Source of the DNA: Paenibacillus sp. YYML68
Lineage (GTDB): Bacteria > Bacillota > Bacilli > Paenibacillales > NBRC-103111
Reading direction: 5' to 3'
Length of the DNA: 64,000 nt
Assembly (NCBI RefSeq): GCF_027923405.1
Contig: NZ_BQYI01000001.1
Location: 1,276,001-1,340,000 of the forward strand
Every line of letters begins with the position of its first letter. Within the stretch, counting starts at the first letter, position 1. Below the pieces are notes generated by a model. The model did not search any database, was not told where the DNA came from, and saw only the letters and a program-made list of their open reading frames with translations. The position numbers were made by a program, and so were the translations under genes. Positions 50,771 to 59,120 of this stretch are shown in pieces.

Positions 50771-52267
50771 TTAAGGTGTATAGAACTTCTGCGTGTAATA
50801 AATGTGCATGTCGCCGCCGAAGGCGACGCCGACACCGAGTCGCTCGATCGAGCTGAGCAGATTCTTGCGGTGACCTGCCGAGTTCATCCAGCCGTGATGG
50901 GCATAGATCGCGCTCGTCTGACCGGCGGCGATGTTCTCCGCGGCAGCCCGGAACTGGATGCCGTCACGCTCCATTCGCTCGAACGGATCGAGTCCGCTCG
51001 GATTCGTATGATCGAAGAAGTCGCGGGCGGCCATGTCCTGGCTATGCTTGCGCGCGGTGACAGAAGCCTCGTCCGACCAGACGAACGGACTGTAGCCGAG
51101 CTTCGCACGAGCCGCATTCGCGAGGTCCAGCGTCTGCCGCTCGTAGGCCGTAATGAGCGCGGCGCTGGACTTCGGATAGAAGGCGGCGAGCGCCGTCTCG
51201 GTCTGGGCGCCGATCACCTGTACGCCAGTCACCACGTCGCTGCGGTGCACATCATAGAAGAACGTCACGTAGCTGCCGTCGATGCTGTAGGTGCCGTATT
51301 CGCCGTCCCCGTAGTTCATGAGGAAGCGGGTGTTGCCTTTCAGAATATGAGCAAGAGGATTGCTGTACAGCTTGAGTACCGTACTCTTCGCCGCGCCGTC
51401 CTGAATACCCCGGTCGGTATGCCAGTTGTCCGATTGCGAATAGAGCGCGACCACCTTACCTTCGCTGATGCCGATCTGTGCGTAGTTCGCGTAATCGTGG
51501 TTATACACGTACCAGAGGAAGCCGTACTCGGACACGTCCTTGCGGCCCGGCTGACCGAGTAGGGCAAGCACGTGCTCCTCGGCATCTCCGATTGCGATGC
51601 CTCGTACAGAGACAGCCGCCTTCGTGCGGGACTGGGCTGTGCCATCACCGACCGCAGGCTTCTCATTCGCCTTGGTCGAGGACGGAGCGGGCGCCGCAGT
51701 GAGCTGACTCACCTTCGATCTCATATTCATGAGGAACTGCACAGCTTCAGCTCGTGACAGCGGGTCGGCAGACCGATAGCCGTCGACGGTGGCCGCCGTC
51801 TTGCCGTTCGACAGTCCAGTATCGAGCAAATATTGCACCGAGCCCGTCAGATCAAGCGTGCCACGCTGTGTCGAGGCGATGAGCCGTGCGACGTGACCTC
51901 GGTTATATGAGGTGCGAGTGGTGCTGTTCAGCATCGTCCAGTTGCGCTTCGCGGCCAGCTCATAGTACGGCTCGTACCATTGTTGTCCGGAAGCAGCGAC
52001 CCGCAGCTCGGAGGACGGATAGGCGCGAAGCAGCATCGCGATGAATTCCGGCTCCGATACGGTCGCATCCGGCTTGAAGGTGCCGTCCTCGTAGCCGTTG
52101 ACGATCTTGCTCGTAACCGCCCAATCGATCGCCTTGGACGCCCAGTGGCGGGACGTATCCTTGAAGCTCGCCGCAGCTGTAGCCTGCGGAGGCGGTGAGG
52201 CTGAGGTCAGTAGGGCAGCAGTAAGTAGTGCAGACCAGCTATATTTCGTCCATCGCGTCCAATTCAA
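50771..52267 (-). CDS. Secreted SLH-CAP (SCP/PR1) protein
   Basis: 498 residues with TTG start at 52267, selected because AAAGGAGG lies 8 bp upstream and a signal peptide follows (NWTRWTKYSWSALLTAALL); an ATG at 52351 has no ribosome site. One clear S-layer homology repeat (FKDTSRHWASKAIDW, IVNGYEDGTFKPDATVSEPE) with weaker copies to about 190, a middle CAP-associated domain (VRGIAIGDAEEHVLALLGQP), and a C-terminal CAP domain with ENIAAGQ and GHRKNLLS. It is probably attached to cell-wall polymers by the SLH part. CAP function in bacteria is mostly unknown. Confidence 0.88.
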   Translation of the reverse strand: MNWTRWTKYSWSALLTAALLTSASPPPQATAAASFKDTSRHWASKAIDWAVTSKIVNGYEDGTFKPDATVSEPEFIAMLLRAYPSSELRVAASGQQWYEPYYELAAKRNWTMLNSTTRTSYNRGHVARLIASTQRGTLDLTGSVQYLLDTGLSNGKTAATVDGYRSADPLSRAEAVQFLMNMRSKVSQLTAAPAPSSTKANEKPAVGDGTAQSRTKAAVSVRGIAIGDAEEHVLALLGQPGRKDVSEYGFLWYVYNHDYANYAQIGISEGKVVALYSQSDNWHTDRGIQDGAAKSTVLKLYSNPLAHILKGNTRFLMNYGDGEYGTYSIDGSYVTFFYDVHRSDVVTGVQVIGAQTETALAAFYPKSSAALITAYERQTLDLANAARAKLGYSPFVWSDEASVTARKHSQDMAARDFFDHTNPSGLDPFERMERDGIQFRAAAENIAAGQTSAIYAHHGWMNSAGHRKNLLSSIERLGVGVAFGGDMHIYYTQKFYTP

Positions 52268-52351
52268 GCGAACGACCTCCTTTGTGATGCTACATATTTC
52301 GACAGCAATGCTCGGAATCAGTGGGTGAATCGGCTTACAGGCGGCATGCAT

Positions 52352-52686
52352 ACCGCTCTATGTATCATCATAATCGCTGGGCGCGTCAGGTTCAATTCTC
52401 AATGTGGAAAATGAACTTTTGGATTACGTATGCAGAGATCGCGAGAATAGCTGAACTGTTCAATTCAGGTCGTATTACTATCTTGAATATAAGATCACAG
52501 ATCGGCTCCAACTTGGCGGAAGTACGGATGCTCTGCGGCTTTAAGTTGGCACGGAGATATGATGTTTTCGAATATGAACTATAGAAGATTTTTTCATGAC
52601 TCTATCATTTCAGATTGTGTTCAGTGTGTTCAGTCTTATCTTGCTTTTTTACTAAATATTTACAAATGTAAAAGAGGTTTAGTTAA
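52352..52686. other. Non-coding stretch, no gene supported
   Basis: Composition falls from GC-rich to AT-rich here. A short open frame (52321-52584) has no ribosome site and no recognisable similarity. Nothing else is visible. Confidence 0.4.
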
Positions 52687-52965
52687 GTATTTGTTAATTC
52701 GCTCCAGTTACTCAATTATCTAATAGCTGGCGGTGGCGTAGGCGCTATTCAGGCATATATTATTAGTGTAGGAAAAAAAGAAGCTGCCAGAATCTTTACT
52801 GCAACAGTAACAAGTAAGTTAATTGCATGGGCTGCTCCTAAATTGGCTATTTTTGTAGGGACAGCGGTGACATTCGCTATGGATTATCTTGATATCGGTG
52901 CGAAAATTGCTGAGTATCTTGATTCTAGAGACTCTAATCCTAATAACGGATGGATTAATTTCTAA
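52687..52965 (+). pseudogene. 5'-truncated gene for a small hydrophobic, bacteriocin-like peptide
   Basis: A 92-codon open stretch after a TAA, without a usable start codon. The product is Gly/Ala-rich and amphipathic (LIAGGGVGAIQAYIISVG, WAAPKLAIFVGTAVTFAMDY) and ends in DSNPNNGWINF. AT-rich. It is followed after 24 bp by a small two-helix membrane protein with a basic tail, the usual bacteriocin-immunity arrangement. No defined family recognised; the 5' end, including any signal or leader, appears lost. Confidence 0.45.
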
Positions 52966-52989
52966 AAAAACGGATTGGATTGATACCAG

Positions 52990-53166
52990 TTGAGAAATTT
53001 TTTAAAGTATACAACATTCGTAATTTGGTTGTTCTTAGTTATTTACTTTGGTAATATGCTGGGAGTTCCTAAAAACTTGTATTATTACATCATATCTTTT
53101 TCTATATCTATTGCTGGAATTCTATTCATTTATAATTGGTTTGACCGAAAAGATCGTAAACGATAG
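52990..53166 (+). CDS. Small two-helix membrane protein, possible immunity protein
   Basis: 58 residues from TTG 52990, the only start in this frame. Two membrane helices (FVIWLFLVIYFGNMLG and YYIISFSISIAGILFIY) and a basic end (WFDRKDRKR). The ribosome site is weak. It follows the truncated hydrophobic-peptide gene and ends before a strong bidirectional terminator. Size, topology and position resemble immunity proteins of peptide bacteriocins; this is an inference from layout only. Confidence 0.45.
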   Translation: MRNFLKYTTFVIWLFLVIYFGNMLGVPKNLYYYIISFSISIAGILFIYNWFDRKDRKR

Positions 53167-53176
53167 AATGCAAGAA

Positions 53177-53223
53177 AGAGCCTTCAATCCCACAATTGTT
53201 ACTATGGTTGAAGGCTCTTTTTT
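53177..53223. terminator. Bidirectional terminator
   Basis: AGAGCCTTCAA (53177-53187) / TTGAAGGCTCT (53207-53217), then TTTTTT. Confidence 0.85.
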
Positions 53224-53246
53224 GTTAAAGTACTCTGGTACTGACG

Positions 53247-53283
53247 TAACTCTTTCGCTTAAGCAAGTAAACAAAACAGCGGC
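53247..53283 (+). repeat. 37-bp direct repeat, copy 1
   Basis: Begins TAACTCTTTCGCTTAAGC and ends ACAGCGGC; matches 54113-54150 except for one extra A in copy 2. Confidence 0.9.
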
Positions 53284-53316
53284 GAACTAATATGCTATAA
53301 CTACGAATTGGGAATT

Positions 53317-53356
53317 AAAGAAGTATCCCCTTATAATGAATGAGGGGGCTTCTTTT
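53317..53356 (+). terminator. Hairpin before the three-helix membrane protein gene
   Basis: AGAAGTATCCCCT pairs with AGGGGGCTTCT with a small bulge, followed by TTTGTTT. Probably ends an upstream transcript. Confidence 0.6.
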
Positions 53357-53388
53357 GTTTAACAAATAATTAAACTGGGGTGATTGAA

Positions 53389-53700
53389 ATGCCAATGGAA
53401 GCGGAGGTGTCCATATATCTTATCCTTGGCTTTAGCGCTGTAATAATTACTGTTCTAGCTTTCGTCGTTGGCTGGTGGATAAGATATAAGAATCAGGCTT
53501 ATGGCTGGTTAACTCTCCACCTTCTTTTATTTATCGCTAGTGTAAGTCGGTGGCTAAAAGCGATCCAAGTGAGGCCTGATGAACCGATGGCTTCAGAGTT
53601 AAACTCAATAGTAATTGCTCAAGCCGGTGGATTATGGGCGCTGAGTATGCTGTTTTTTATGTTTGGACTGTATAAACTAAAAAACACAACAAAAAATTGA
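53389..53700 (+). CDS. Small membrane protein of unknown function
   Basis: 103 residues from ATG 53389 (GGGGTGATTG upstream; GTG 53380 is possible). Three predicted membrane helices: about 8-30, 42-58 and 78-96. No family recognised. AT-rich like its surroundings. It ends 2 bp from the converging transposase remnant and lies between the two copies of the 37-bp repeat. Confidence 0.55.
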   Translation: MPMEAEVSIYLILGFSAVIITVLAFVVGWWIRYKNQAYGWLTLHLLLFIASVSRWLKAIQVRPDEPMASELNSIVIAQAGGLWALSMLFFMFGLYKLKNTTKN

Positions 53701-53702
53701 AA

Positions 53703-54113
53703 TTACAAGTTGTTACACCAGTGTATAGATATAACCGTGGTGGACTCAGTGTGGTGGGCTCCCGTTTTCAGATGCTGATCTGTACTTTGACGATGCTGCC
53801 ATGCGAGCATTATGTAGCGGGTGAACACAATGGTTGTATGGCTGACAAGTAAGTCATAAGAGCGTCCTTGTAACTCTTTTTGCAGGCGCAGCAAGAATTT
53901 GGTGCACGTGGAGAGAATGGCAAGCCATTCGTTCTTCTTGGAACGATGATGAACAAACACGACCATGACCGGAAGGTTCGGAACGAGGTGGGTTCGGATA
54001 CAACGAAGGATGGTGTGATGATCTCCTTCTACCTGTGGTGCTACGGCATACAGCGCCTTAAGGTCTAGTCGCTCTCCATCCACAAGATACCGCTTGTTGT
54101 CGGTTTTCACCAT
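53703..54113 (-). pseudogene. IS4-type transposase remnant
   Basis: The minus-strand frame reads MVKTDNKRYLVDGERLDLKALY, VMVVFVHHRSKKNEWLAILST, then LQKELQGRSYDLLVSHTTIVFTRYIM. These are pieces of an IS4-family DDE transposase. The stretch normally between LAILST and LQKELQGRSYD is missing, the N-terminal half is absent and no terminal inverted repeats are visible. It is therefore a dead, internally deleted fragment. Its 5' end meets copy 2 of the 37-bp repeat exactly. Confidence 0.8.
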
Positions 54114-54150
54114 AACTCTTTCGCTTAAGCAAGTAAACAAAAACAGCGGC
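54113..54150 (+). repeat. 37/38-bp direct repeat, copy 2
   Basis: Second copy of 53247-53283 with one extra A. Its right end forms one arm of the terminator at 54143-54189. Confidence 0.9.
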
Positions 54151-54189
54151 AATCTAAGAACGTGCTCTCACGTCTTAGTTCGCCGCTGT
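54143..54189 (-). terminator. Terminator of the minus-strand 45-residue gene
   Basis: ACAGCGGC (54143-54150) / GCCGCTGT (54182-54189) with an inner CTAAGA / TCTTAG; on the minus strand it is followed by TTTTTGTTT. Confidence 0.75.
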
Positions 54190-54205
54190 CTTCATTTGTA
54201 ATCCC

Positions 54206-54343
54206 CTACTTCCGGTCCGTATCGCATGCTTCGCGCGTCTCGCGGGATACCGTTTCGTCGGCGAGCTTGTCCCCGAATTGCTCCAGACGCGAAGGGCTCG
54301 ATGCTGGGCCGTTGTTCTTTGGCTTGCTGTTTCGTCCTGACAT
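54206..54343 (-). CDS. Small hydrophilic protein, 45 residues
   Basis: Minus-strand ATG at 54343 preceded by an almost perfect GGAGGTGAT site with 5-bp spacing; a terminator lies 17 bp after the stop. Protein start MSGRNSKPKNNGPASSPSRL, then EQFGDKLADETVSRETREA and a DTDRK end: strongly charged, with no membrane segment. Size and composition recall small spore-associated or stress proteins of Bacilli, but no family is recognised. Confidence 0.65.
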   Translation of the reverse strand: MSGRNSKPKNNGPASSPSRLEQFGDKLADETVSRETREACDTDRK

Positions 54344-54471
54344 GGCGTATCACCTCCGAATCGTAGCTTGTCTTGTTGCGGCCTGTTTTATGTTTCGGCT
54401 AAAAGAGGGGAAAGCTGGGCATAAGTAAGACAGACACGCTACACACATCAGGCTGGAAAGGATGAATGCAC

Positions 54472-54861
54472 ATGAGCAAGCACCTTCAAGCGTACTTTCA
54501 TACGGAGAATGAGGCGGAGGACGTCCGCATCCTGCTCCAGACCTATGCCGTCGAGCAGATCGAAGTCGGACAGCTGCAGTCGACGAGCGGGGACGATGCG
54601 AACTTCATGCCGTATTCGCCATCGCTTGGCTCGGCTAACGTCGCGGTCGGCGTACCTGCATTAGGCGCAGGGAACAATACGAATGGAGCGCCGGGATTTA
54701 TGCCCGTCTTTTTTAACCTGGATGACGAGGTAGGCGAGGACGGCGGAGGCTTCCGCGGCTTCAGCTACGTGCTCAGCGCACTTGTCGAGGACCGTGACTT
54801 CGAGAAGGTCGTAGACGTCGTTCATTCCAATGGCGGGCGAGTGCTGAAGCTGGAGGAGTAG
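54472..54861 (+). CDS. Hypothetical protein, 129 residues
   Basis: ATG 54472 (AAAGGATG upstream; an in-frame ATG at 54466 is also possible). N- and C-terminal alpha/beta parts (HLQAYFHTENEAEDVRILLQ; FSYVLSALVEDRDFEKVVDVV, HSNGGRVLKLEE) surround a Gly/Asn/Pro-rich loop. The outline resembles small ferredoxin-like or general-stress 17M/YflT proteins, where the two halves form a beta-alpha-beta fold. Function unknown. Confidence 0.7.
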   Translation: MSKHLQAYFHTENEAEDVRILLQTYAVEQIEVGQLQSTSGDDANFMPYSPSLGSANVAVGVPALGAGNNTNGAPGFMPVFFNLDDEVGEDGGGFRGFSYVLSALVEDRDFEKVVDVVHSNGGRVLKLEE

Positions 54862-54883
54862 GGTAGTAGCATCTCGTTATTGC

Positions 54884-54955
54884 AAAAAAAGAGCCTTGTC
54901 CTGTCATCCGCAGCCCCCCCAATTGGGAGTGCCGTTGACGATGGACAAGGCTCTT
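54884..54955. terminator. Terminator of the minus-strand sugar ABC operon
   Basis: GAGCCTTGTCC (54891-54901) / GGACAAGGCTC (54943-54953), with an A7 run on the left acting as a T-run for the minus strand. Confidence 0.85.
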
Positions 54956-54996
54956 CAGCGTAAGCTTGAAGCGTCCAGGCGAACGTAGCGCTAGCG

Positions 54997-55986
54997 CTAC
55001 GAGCTGCGCCGACGGGACAGATGAATGAACGTGACGGCCAGCGCCAGCACGAGCACCGATCCCTTGACGATGTCGAAGGCATAATACGGCATGTTGAGCA
55101 TCGTGAGGCCGTTCAGCAGCACCCCGATCAGCACCGCGCCGAAGAACGTGCCGATCACATTCGGCTTGCCCGCGCCAAGCACGGAGTAGCCGACGAAGAC
55201 CGCTGCGACGGCTTCCATCAAGAGCGGTGCGCCCGCATCGATCTGGCCGGAGCCGACGCGCGCGGCGAACAGAATACCGCCGACCGCTGCGAAGATGCCG
55301 GACAAGATGTACGCGAACGTACGGATGCGGTTCACCGAGATGCCCGACAGACGGGCCGCCTCACGGTTGCCGCCAGTCACGTACATTTGCCGTCCCCAGC
55401 GGGTGTAGGTCAAGAAGATGTGTACCGCAATGACTGCCACAATCATCAGAATGACCGGCACCGGCATGCCGAGCAGCTTGCCTTGACCGATCCACAGGAA
55501 CGAAGGATCGAACTTGCCCGGAGCCTTCGTCCCGTCCGTCATCTGCATGTTGTTGTAGATCGAGAAGCCCTTCGTATACGTCTTGTGGACGCCGCCGATG
55601 ATGTACATGATCGCGAGCGTGGCGAGCAGGTCAGGGATACGCACCTTCACGATCAGGAGCGCATTCAGTAGACCGATCACGATACCGATCAAGAGCGGTA
55701 CGGTCAGCACGACGACGAGCGGCAGCTCATACCAGACCATTAGCGTAGCAACGACGACAGTCGTCAGAGAGACGGTGGCGCCGACTGATAAGTCGAAGCC
55801 GTCTACAATTTGCGAGAACGTCACGCCGATCGCGACGAACGTCACGATGGAGATGGAGCGCAGAATGTCCGCCATGTTGTCATAGGACAAGAAGTGTTCG
55901 TTGACGGCCGAGAACCCTGCGATGACGAGGGCGATGACCGCCAGCGCTCCGTATTTATAAGTGAAGTCTAGCCACTTTTCTTTCAT
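54997..55986 (-). CDS. Ribose/galactose-class ABC transporter permease
   Basis: 329 residues with about ten membrane helices; BPD_transp_2 family segments FSQIVDGFDLSVGATVSL, KVRIPDLLATLAIMYIIGG, NREAARLSGISVNRIRTFAYILSG and EAVAAVFVGYSVLGAGKPN. Last gene of a three-gene operon (binding protein, ATPase, permease); its start overlaps the ATPase stop by 4 bp. The substrate is not certain; ribose, autoinducer-2-like or other sugar/nucleoside substrates are possible. Confidence 0.9.
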   Translation of the reverse strand: MKEKWLDFTYKYGALAVIALVIAGFSAVNEHFLSYDNMADILRSISIVTFVAIGVTFSQIVDGFDLSVGATVSLTTVVVATLMVWYELPLVVVLTVPLLIGIVIGLLNALLIVKVRIPDLLATLAIMYIIGGVHKTYTKGFSIYNNMQMTDGTKAPGKFDPSFLWIGQGKLLGMPVPVILMIVAVIAVHIFLTYTRWGRQMYVTGGNREAARLSGISVNRIRTFAYILSGIFAAVGGILFAARVGSGQIDAGAPLLMEAVAAVFVGYSVLGAGKPNVIGTFFGAVLIGVLLNGLTMLNMPYYAFDIVKGSVLVLALAVTFIHLSRRRSS

Positions 55987-57497
55987 TCCGATTTGGCCTC
56001 CCCGCTGCTAGCGTAGTACAATACGTTCTCCTGTGTCGCTTCCTCTCTCGTCAGCTCCTTCACGATGCGCCCGTAGCTCATGACGAGTATGCGGTCCGCG
56101 ATGCCGAGAATTTCGGCGATTTCACATGAGAAATAGACGATCCCCTTGCCTTCCTGCGCCAGCTTGCCGATTAAGCGGAAAATGTCGCTCTTCGCTCCCA
56201 CATCGACGCCCTTCGTAGGCTCGTCGAACAGGTAGACGTCAGCGCCCGTCGGCAGCCACTTCCCGACGGCGACCTTCTGCTGGTTGCCGCCGCTCAAATA
56301 TTGGACTCGCCGCTCCTTGATCGGCGGCTGAATGCCCAGCTCGCCGATGCGGGCATCGGCGTTCGCTTCCTCGAGGCCGCGCCGGACGAAGCCGAGGCGG
56401 CCGAGTTGCTTCAAGATCGGCAGGGCGAGATTCGCCATGACCGGCAGCTCGACGAGGACGCCCTGCTTGCGGCGCTCCTCCGGGATCAGTGCGAGCCCGG
56501 CGCGCACCGCGTCCGCGGGCTCGGTCAGCCGCAGCGGGCGGCCGCGCAGCACGAGCTCGCCCGCATCCAGCTTGTCCGCGCCGAACAGGAGGCGGGACAG
56601 CTCGGTCTTGCCGGCGCCGACGAGACCGACGACGCCGACGATCTCGCCCTCGCGTACGGTCAGGCTGACGTCGCGCACCTTCGTGCCGAAGCGCAAGGCT
56701 CGCGCTTCGAGCAGCGTCTCCCCGATGGCCGTCTTCACCTTCGGGAACTCCTCCTCGAACGGCTTGCCGAGCATTTCTTCAATAACAGCACGGGTGCTCG
56801 TCTCCGAGGACGCCTTCGTGGAGATGCGCCTGCCGTCTCGCATGACGGTGACGCGGTCGCTGATGCGGAACACCTCGTCAAGGCGATGCGAGATGAAGAT
56901 GCAGCCGACGCCTTCTTGCTTGAGGCGCTGCATCAGTCCGAACAGTCGATCCGCCTCCTCGCTGCTGAGCGGCGCTGTCGGCTCATCGAAGATGATGAAC
57001 TTCGCTGATTGCGCCAGTGCCCGGCCGATCAATACGAGCTGCTTCTCGGCAATCGTCAGCTCGCCCGCCTGCTTGCGCACGTCCAGCTCCGGCATGCCGA
57101 GCTCTGCGAGCAAGCGCTTCGCCTCACGCTCGAGGCCGCCCCGGTCAATCCACAGCGCACCCGACGTCAGCCGGTCGAGCATCATGTTCTCGGCTACCGT
57201 CAGCTGAGGGACTAGCGCAGTGTCGACCTCCTGGTAGACGCAGGTGATCCCTTGATGGATCGCATCGAGCGGCCGGCGCACATGGAGCGGCTGTCCATCA
57301 ATGCTCACAGTTCCTGAATCGGCGATATAGGCGCCGGACAATACTTTCATCAACGTGCTCTTGCCTGCGCCGTTCGCGCCGAGCAACGCATGAATTTCGC
57401 CGCCGCGCACCTCGAAGTCGACCTGCTGCAGCGCCTTAACACCCGGGAACGACTTCGTTATGCTTGACATGGCGAGTAGATGGGGGGACTTGGCCAT
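55983..57497 (-). CDS. Ribose/galactose-class ABC transporter, duplicated ATP-binding protein
   Basis: 504 residues with two ABC domains. First: Walker A GANGAGKST (about 40-48), signature LTIAEKQLVLIGRAL, Walker B FIIFDEPTAPL. Second: VGLVGAGKTELSRLLFG in place of the P-loop, signature LSGGNQQKVAVGKWL, Walker B VYLFDEPTKGVDVG. RbsA/MglA type. It lies 88 bp downstream of the binding-protein gene, with a hairpin in between, and overlaps the permease gene by 4 bp. Confidence 0.93.
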   Translation of the reverse strand: MAKSPHLLAMSSITKSFPGVKALQQVDFEVRGGEIHALLGANGAGKSTLMKVLSGAYIADSGTVSIDGQPLHVRRPLDAIHQGITCVYQEVDTALVPQLTVAENMMLDRLTSGALWIDRGGLEREAKRLLAELGMPELDVRKQAGELTIAEKQLVLIGRALAQSAKFIIFDEPTAPLSSEEADRLFGLMQRLKQEGVGCIFISHRLDEVFRISDRVTVMRDGRRISTKASSETSTRAVIEEMLGKPFEEEFPKVKTAIGETLLEARALRFGTKVRDVSLTVREGEIVGVVGLVGAGKTELSRLLFGADKLDAGELVLRGRPLRLTEPADAVRAGLALIPEERRKQGVLVELPVMANLALPILKQLGRLGFVRRGLEEANADARIGELGIQPPIKERRVQYLSGGNQQKVAVGKWLPTGADVYLFDEPTKGVDVGAKSDIFRLIGKLAQEGKGIVYFSCEIAEILGIADRILVMSYGRIVKELTREEATQENVLYYASSGEAKSE

Positions 57498-57513
57498 CGC
57501 TTAGGCTCACGCT

Positions 57514-57553
57514 CCTTCGAATGGGAAAATCCCACCGTGCCTCAATTCGAAGG
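57514..57553 (-). terminator. Hairpin between the binding-protein and ATPase genes
   Basis: CCTTCGAAT (57514-57522) / ATTCGAAGG (57545-57553), with an inner GGGA / TCCC. No clear T-run, so it may stabilise the upstream mRNA rather than terminate. Confidence 0.5.
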
Positions 57554-57585
57554 CCGATGGGATTATCGATATGCAACCTGTATGC

Positions 57586-58668
57586 TTACTTCTGCTCCGC
57601 TTTCTTCATCCACTCCGTATAGCCTTGCTCGCTGCCGCCCCAGCCCTTCACGTGCTGGCTAAGCTGCGCTGTGGAGATCTGCTCCTTCGGAAGCTGATCG
57701 CGGGATACGAATACTGGCTCCAGTACGACCTTGTCCGGCGTCTGGTCGCCGTGCAGCTTCTGGTACAGGTAGCGAACTTGAATACGTCCGATATCCTTCG
57801 GATCAACAGCAGCGGAAGCAACCCAAGGGCTGTTCGGATCTTGGATCATCTGCAGATCCTCATCGCTCATGTCGATGCCGTATACTTTAATCTCCGTACG
57901 TCCTGCTTGCTGAATCGCGCGGGCTGCACCCTTGGCGAACTCATCCCAGGATGCCCACACTGCTGCGATGTCGCCCTTGTTCGGGTATTTCTTCAGGATC
58001 GCTTCCATCTGTGCTTGTGTGTCAAGTGCTGTATTCTGAGTCGCTGCACCGAATGCCGCAACTTCCTTAATGTCTGGATATTTCGCCTGGAAAGCCTGGT
58101 AAGCGACTTGACGACGCTCCATCGGAGCGAAGCCAGCTACCCAGATCTTCACGATGTTACCCTTGCCGCCGATATCCTTGCTCAGCTGCTCGAGCGTCTG
58201 CTCAGCCATCTTCGCATCGCCTTGCTCCAGTACCGTTACGCCTGGAACCTTCAGGTCTGCGTCGAACGCTACGACCGGAATGTTCTTCTCCAGCGCACGC
58301 TTCACGCCGTTCTCGAGCGCTTCCGCTGTGCCGTGGTCGATCAGAATACCGTCTACCTTCTGGTTGATGGCAGCATCCAGATTGGAGGCCATCTTGGCAA
58401 GGTCGCCGTCAGCAGGGCTTACGGTAACAGTGCCGCCGAGCTTCGTAACCTGCTCCTTCACACCTTCAATATATTGCGCGGAGAACGTGCCCAGGTTGAT
58501 TTGCATAATGAGAGCAATTTTTTTGCCGGCGAGCGGGTTCACGCTCGAAGCGGCGGAGCCGTTGTCCGCAGGCTTGGCAGCCTCCGGTGGCTTGCTTCCG
58601 CAAGCGGCCAATGAGATCGACAGGATGAATACGAGAACCAATAGGAACGGTTTGTTGAGCAGCTTCAT
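57586..58668 (-). CDS. Sugar ABC transporter substrate-binding lipoprotein
   Basis: 360 residues. Lipobox ISLAACGSKP, a short Ala/Ser linker, then a class I binding fold: IALIMQINLGTFSAQYIEGVKEQ, LDAAINQKVDGILIDHG, IPVVAFDADLKV, NKGDIAAVWASWDEFAKGAARA, KVYGIDMSDEDLQMI. The DIGRIQVRYLYQKLHGDQ segment is at the usual C-terminal place. RbsB-like rather than MglB-like. First gene of the minus-strand operon; a short palindrome stands in its promoter region. Confidence 0.9.
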   Translation of the reverse strand: MKLLNKPFLLVLVFILSISLAACGSKPPEAAKPADNGSAASSVNPLAGKKIALIMQINLGTFSAQYIEGVKEQVTKLGGTVTVSPADGDLAKMASNLDAAINQKVDGILIDHGTAEALENGVKRALEKNIPVVAFDADLKVPGVTVLEQGDAKMAEQTLEQLSKDIGGKGNIVKIWVAGFAPMERRQVAYQAFQAKYPDIKEVAAFGAATQNTALDTQAQMEAILKKYPNKGDIAAVWASWDEFAKGAARAIQQAGRTEIKVYGIDMSDEDLQMIQDPNSPWVASAAVDPKDIGRIQVRYLYQKLHGDQTPDKVVLEPVFVSRDQLPKEQISTAQLSQHVKGWGGSEQGYTEWMKKAEQK

Positions 58669-58702
58669 AGTACGTCATTCTCTCCATTCTACTAATATGT
58701 AT

Positions 58703-58717
58703 AATTCCAATGGAATT
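58703..58717. promoter_or_regulatory. Palindrome upstream of the minus-strand sugar ABC operon
   Basis: Perfect inverted repeat AATTCCA-A-TGGAATT, 35-49 bp before the binding-protein start; possible operator. The remaining gap to 58890 is AT-rich and holds no gene that I can see. Confidence 0.5.
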
Positions 58718-58892
58718 ACTAGGTGATTAAACTTTATCATAAGCGGCAACCAAGGGTCAATATAGGAATAAGGCTATAATCAACTATAAATTCATGAAAT
58801 TCGACATAAATATACACGATTCCTCCTTAATTTGCACAAATCTAGCGATACAACACCCTATAGTACCATAGAAGTTAGTCGCCGAACAGCAC

Positions 58893-58933
58893 AAAAAAGA
58901 GCGCGCCGTACCAATGTCGGGCGTGCTCTTTTT
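58893..58933. terminator. Bidirectional terminator
   Basis: GAGCGCGCC / GGCGTGCTC (one mismatch) between A6 and T5 runs. Confidence 0.8.
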
Positions 58934-58961
58934 ACAAAAACCTACATACTATGTGTTCAAG

Positions 58962-59120
58962 CTAGCTAGCAAGTAAAAACGCGGCTGCAGCAACAGCGAC
59001 CGCTGCCGAATAGGCAATCTCCAGCCATTGCTTCTTCGGACGCTGGGACAAGCTGAACATCATATAGACCGAACGGACAATAATAATGATAAGGGCAATC
59101 TGGAATAACGATTCAGGCAT
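58962..59120 (-). CDS. Small membrane protein, 52 residues
   Basis: ATG 59120 chosen because AAGGAGG stands 8 bp upstream; in-frame ATGs at 59126 and 59144 fit the site less well. Two membrane helices (FQIALIIIIVRSVYMMF; IAYSAAVAVAAAAFLL) with a basic loop (SQRPKKQ) between. No family recognised. Ends before a bidirectional terminator. Confidence 0.6.
   Translation of the reverse strand: MPESLFQIALIIIIVRSVYMMFSLSQRPKKQWLEIAYSAAVAVAAAAFLLAS

Noticed and set aside
52321..52584. 87-codon open frame after the SLH-CAP gene
   Set aside because: No ribosome site, no domain, and the translation resembles random reading of intergenic DNA.
54162..54428. Plus-strand 88-codon frame
   Set aside because: It is the antisense of the 45-residue minus-strand gene, which has a strong ribosome site and terminator; the plus frame has neither.
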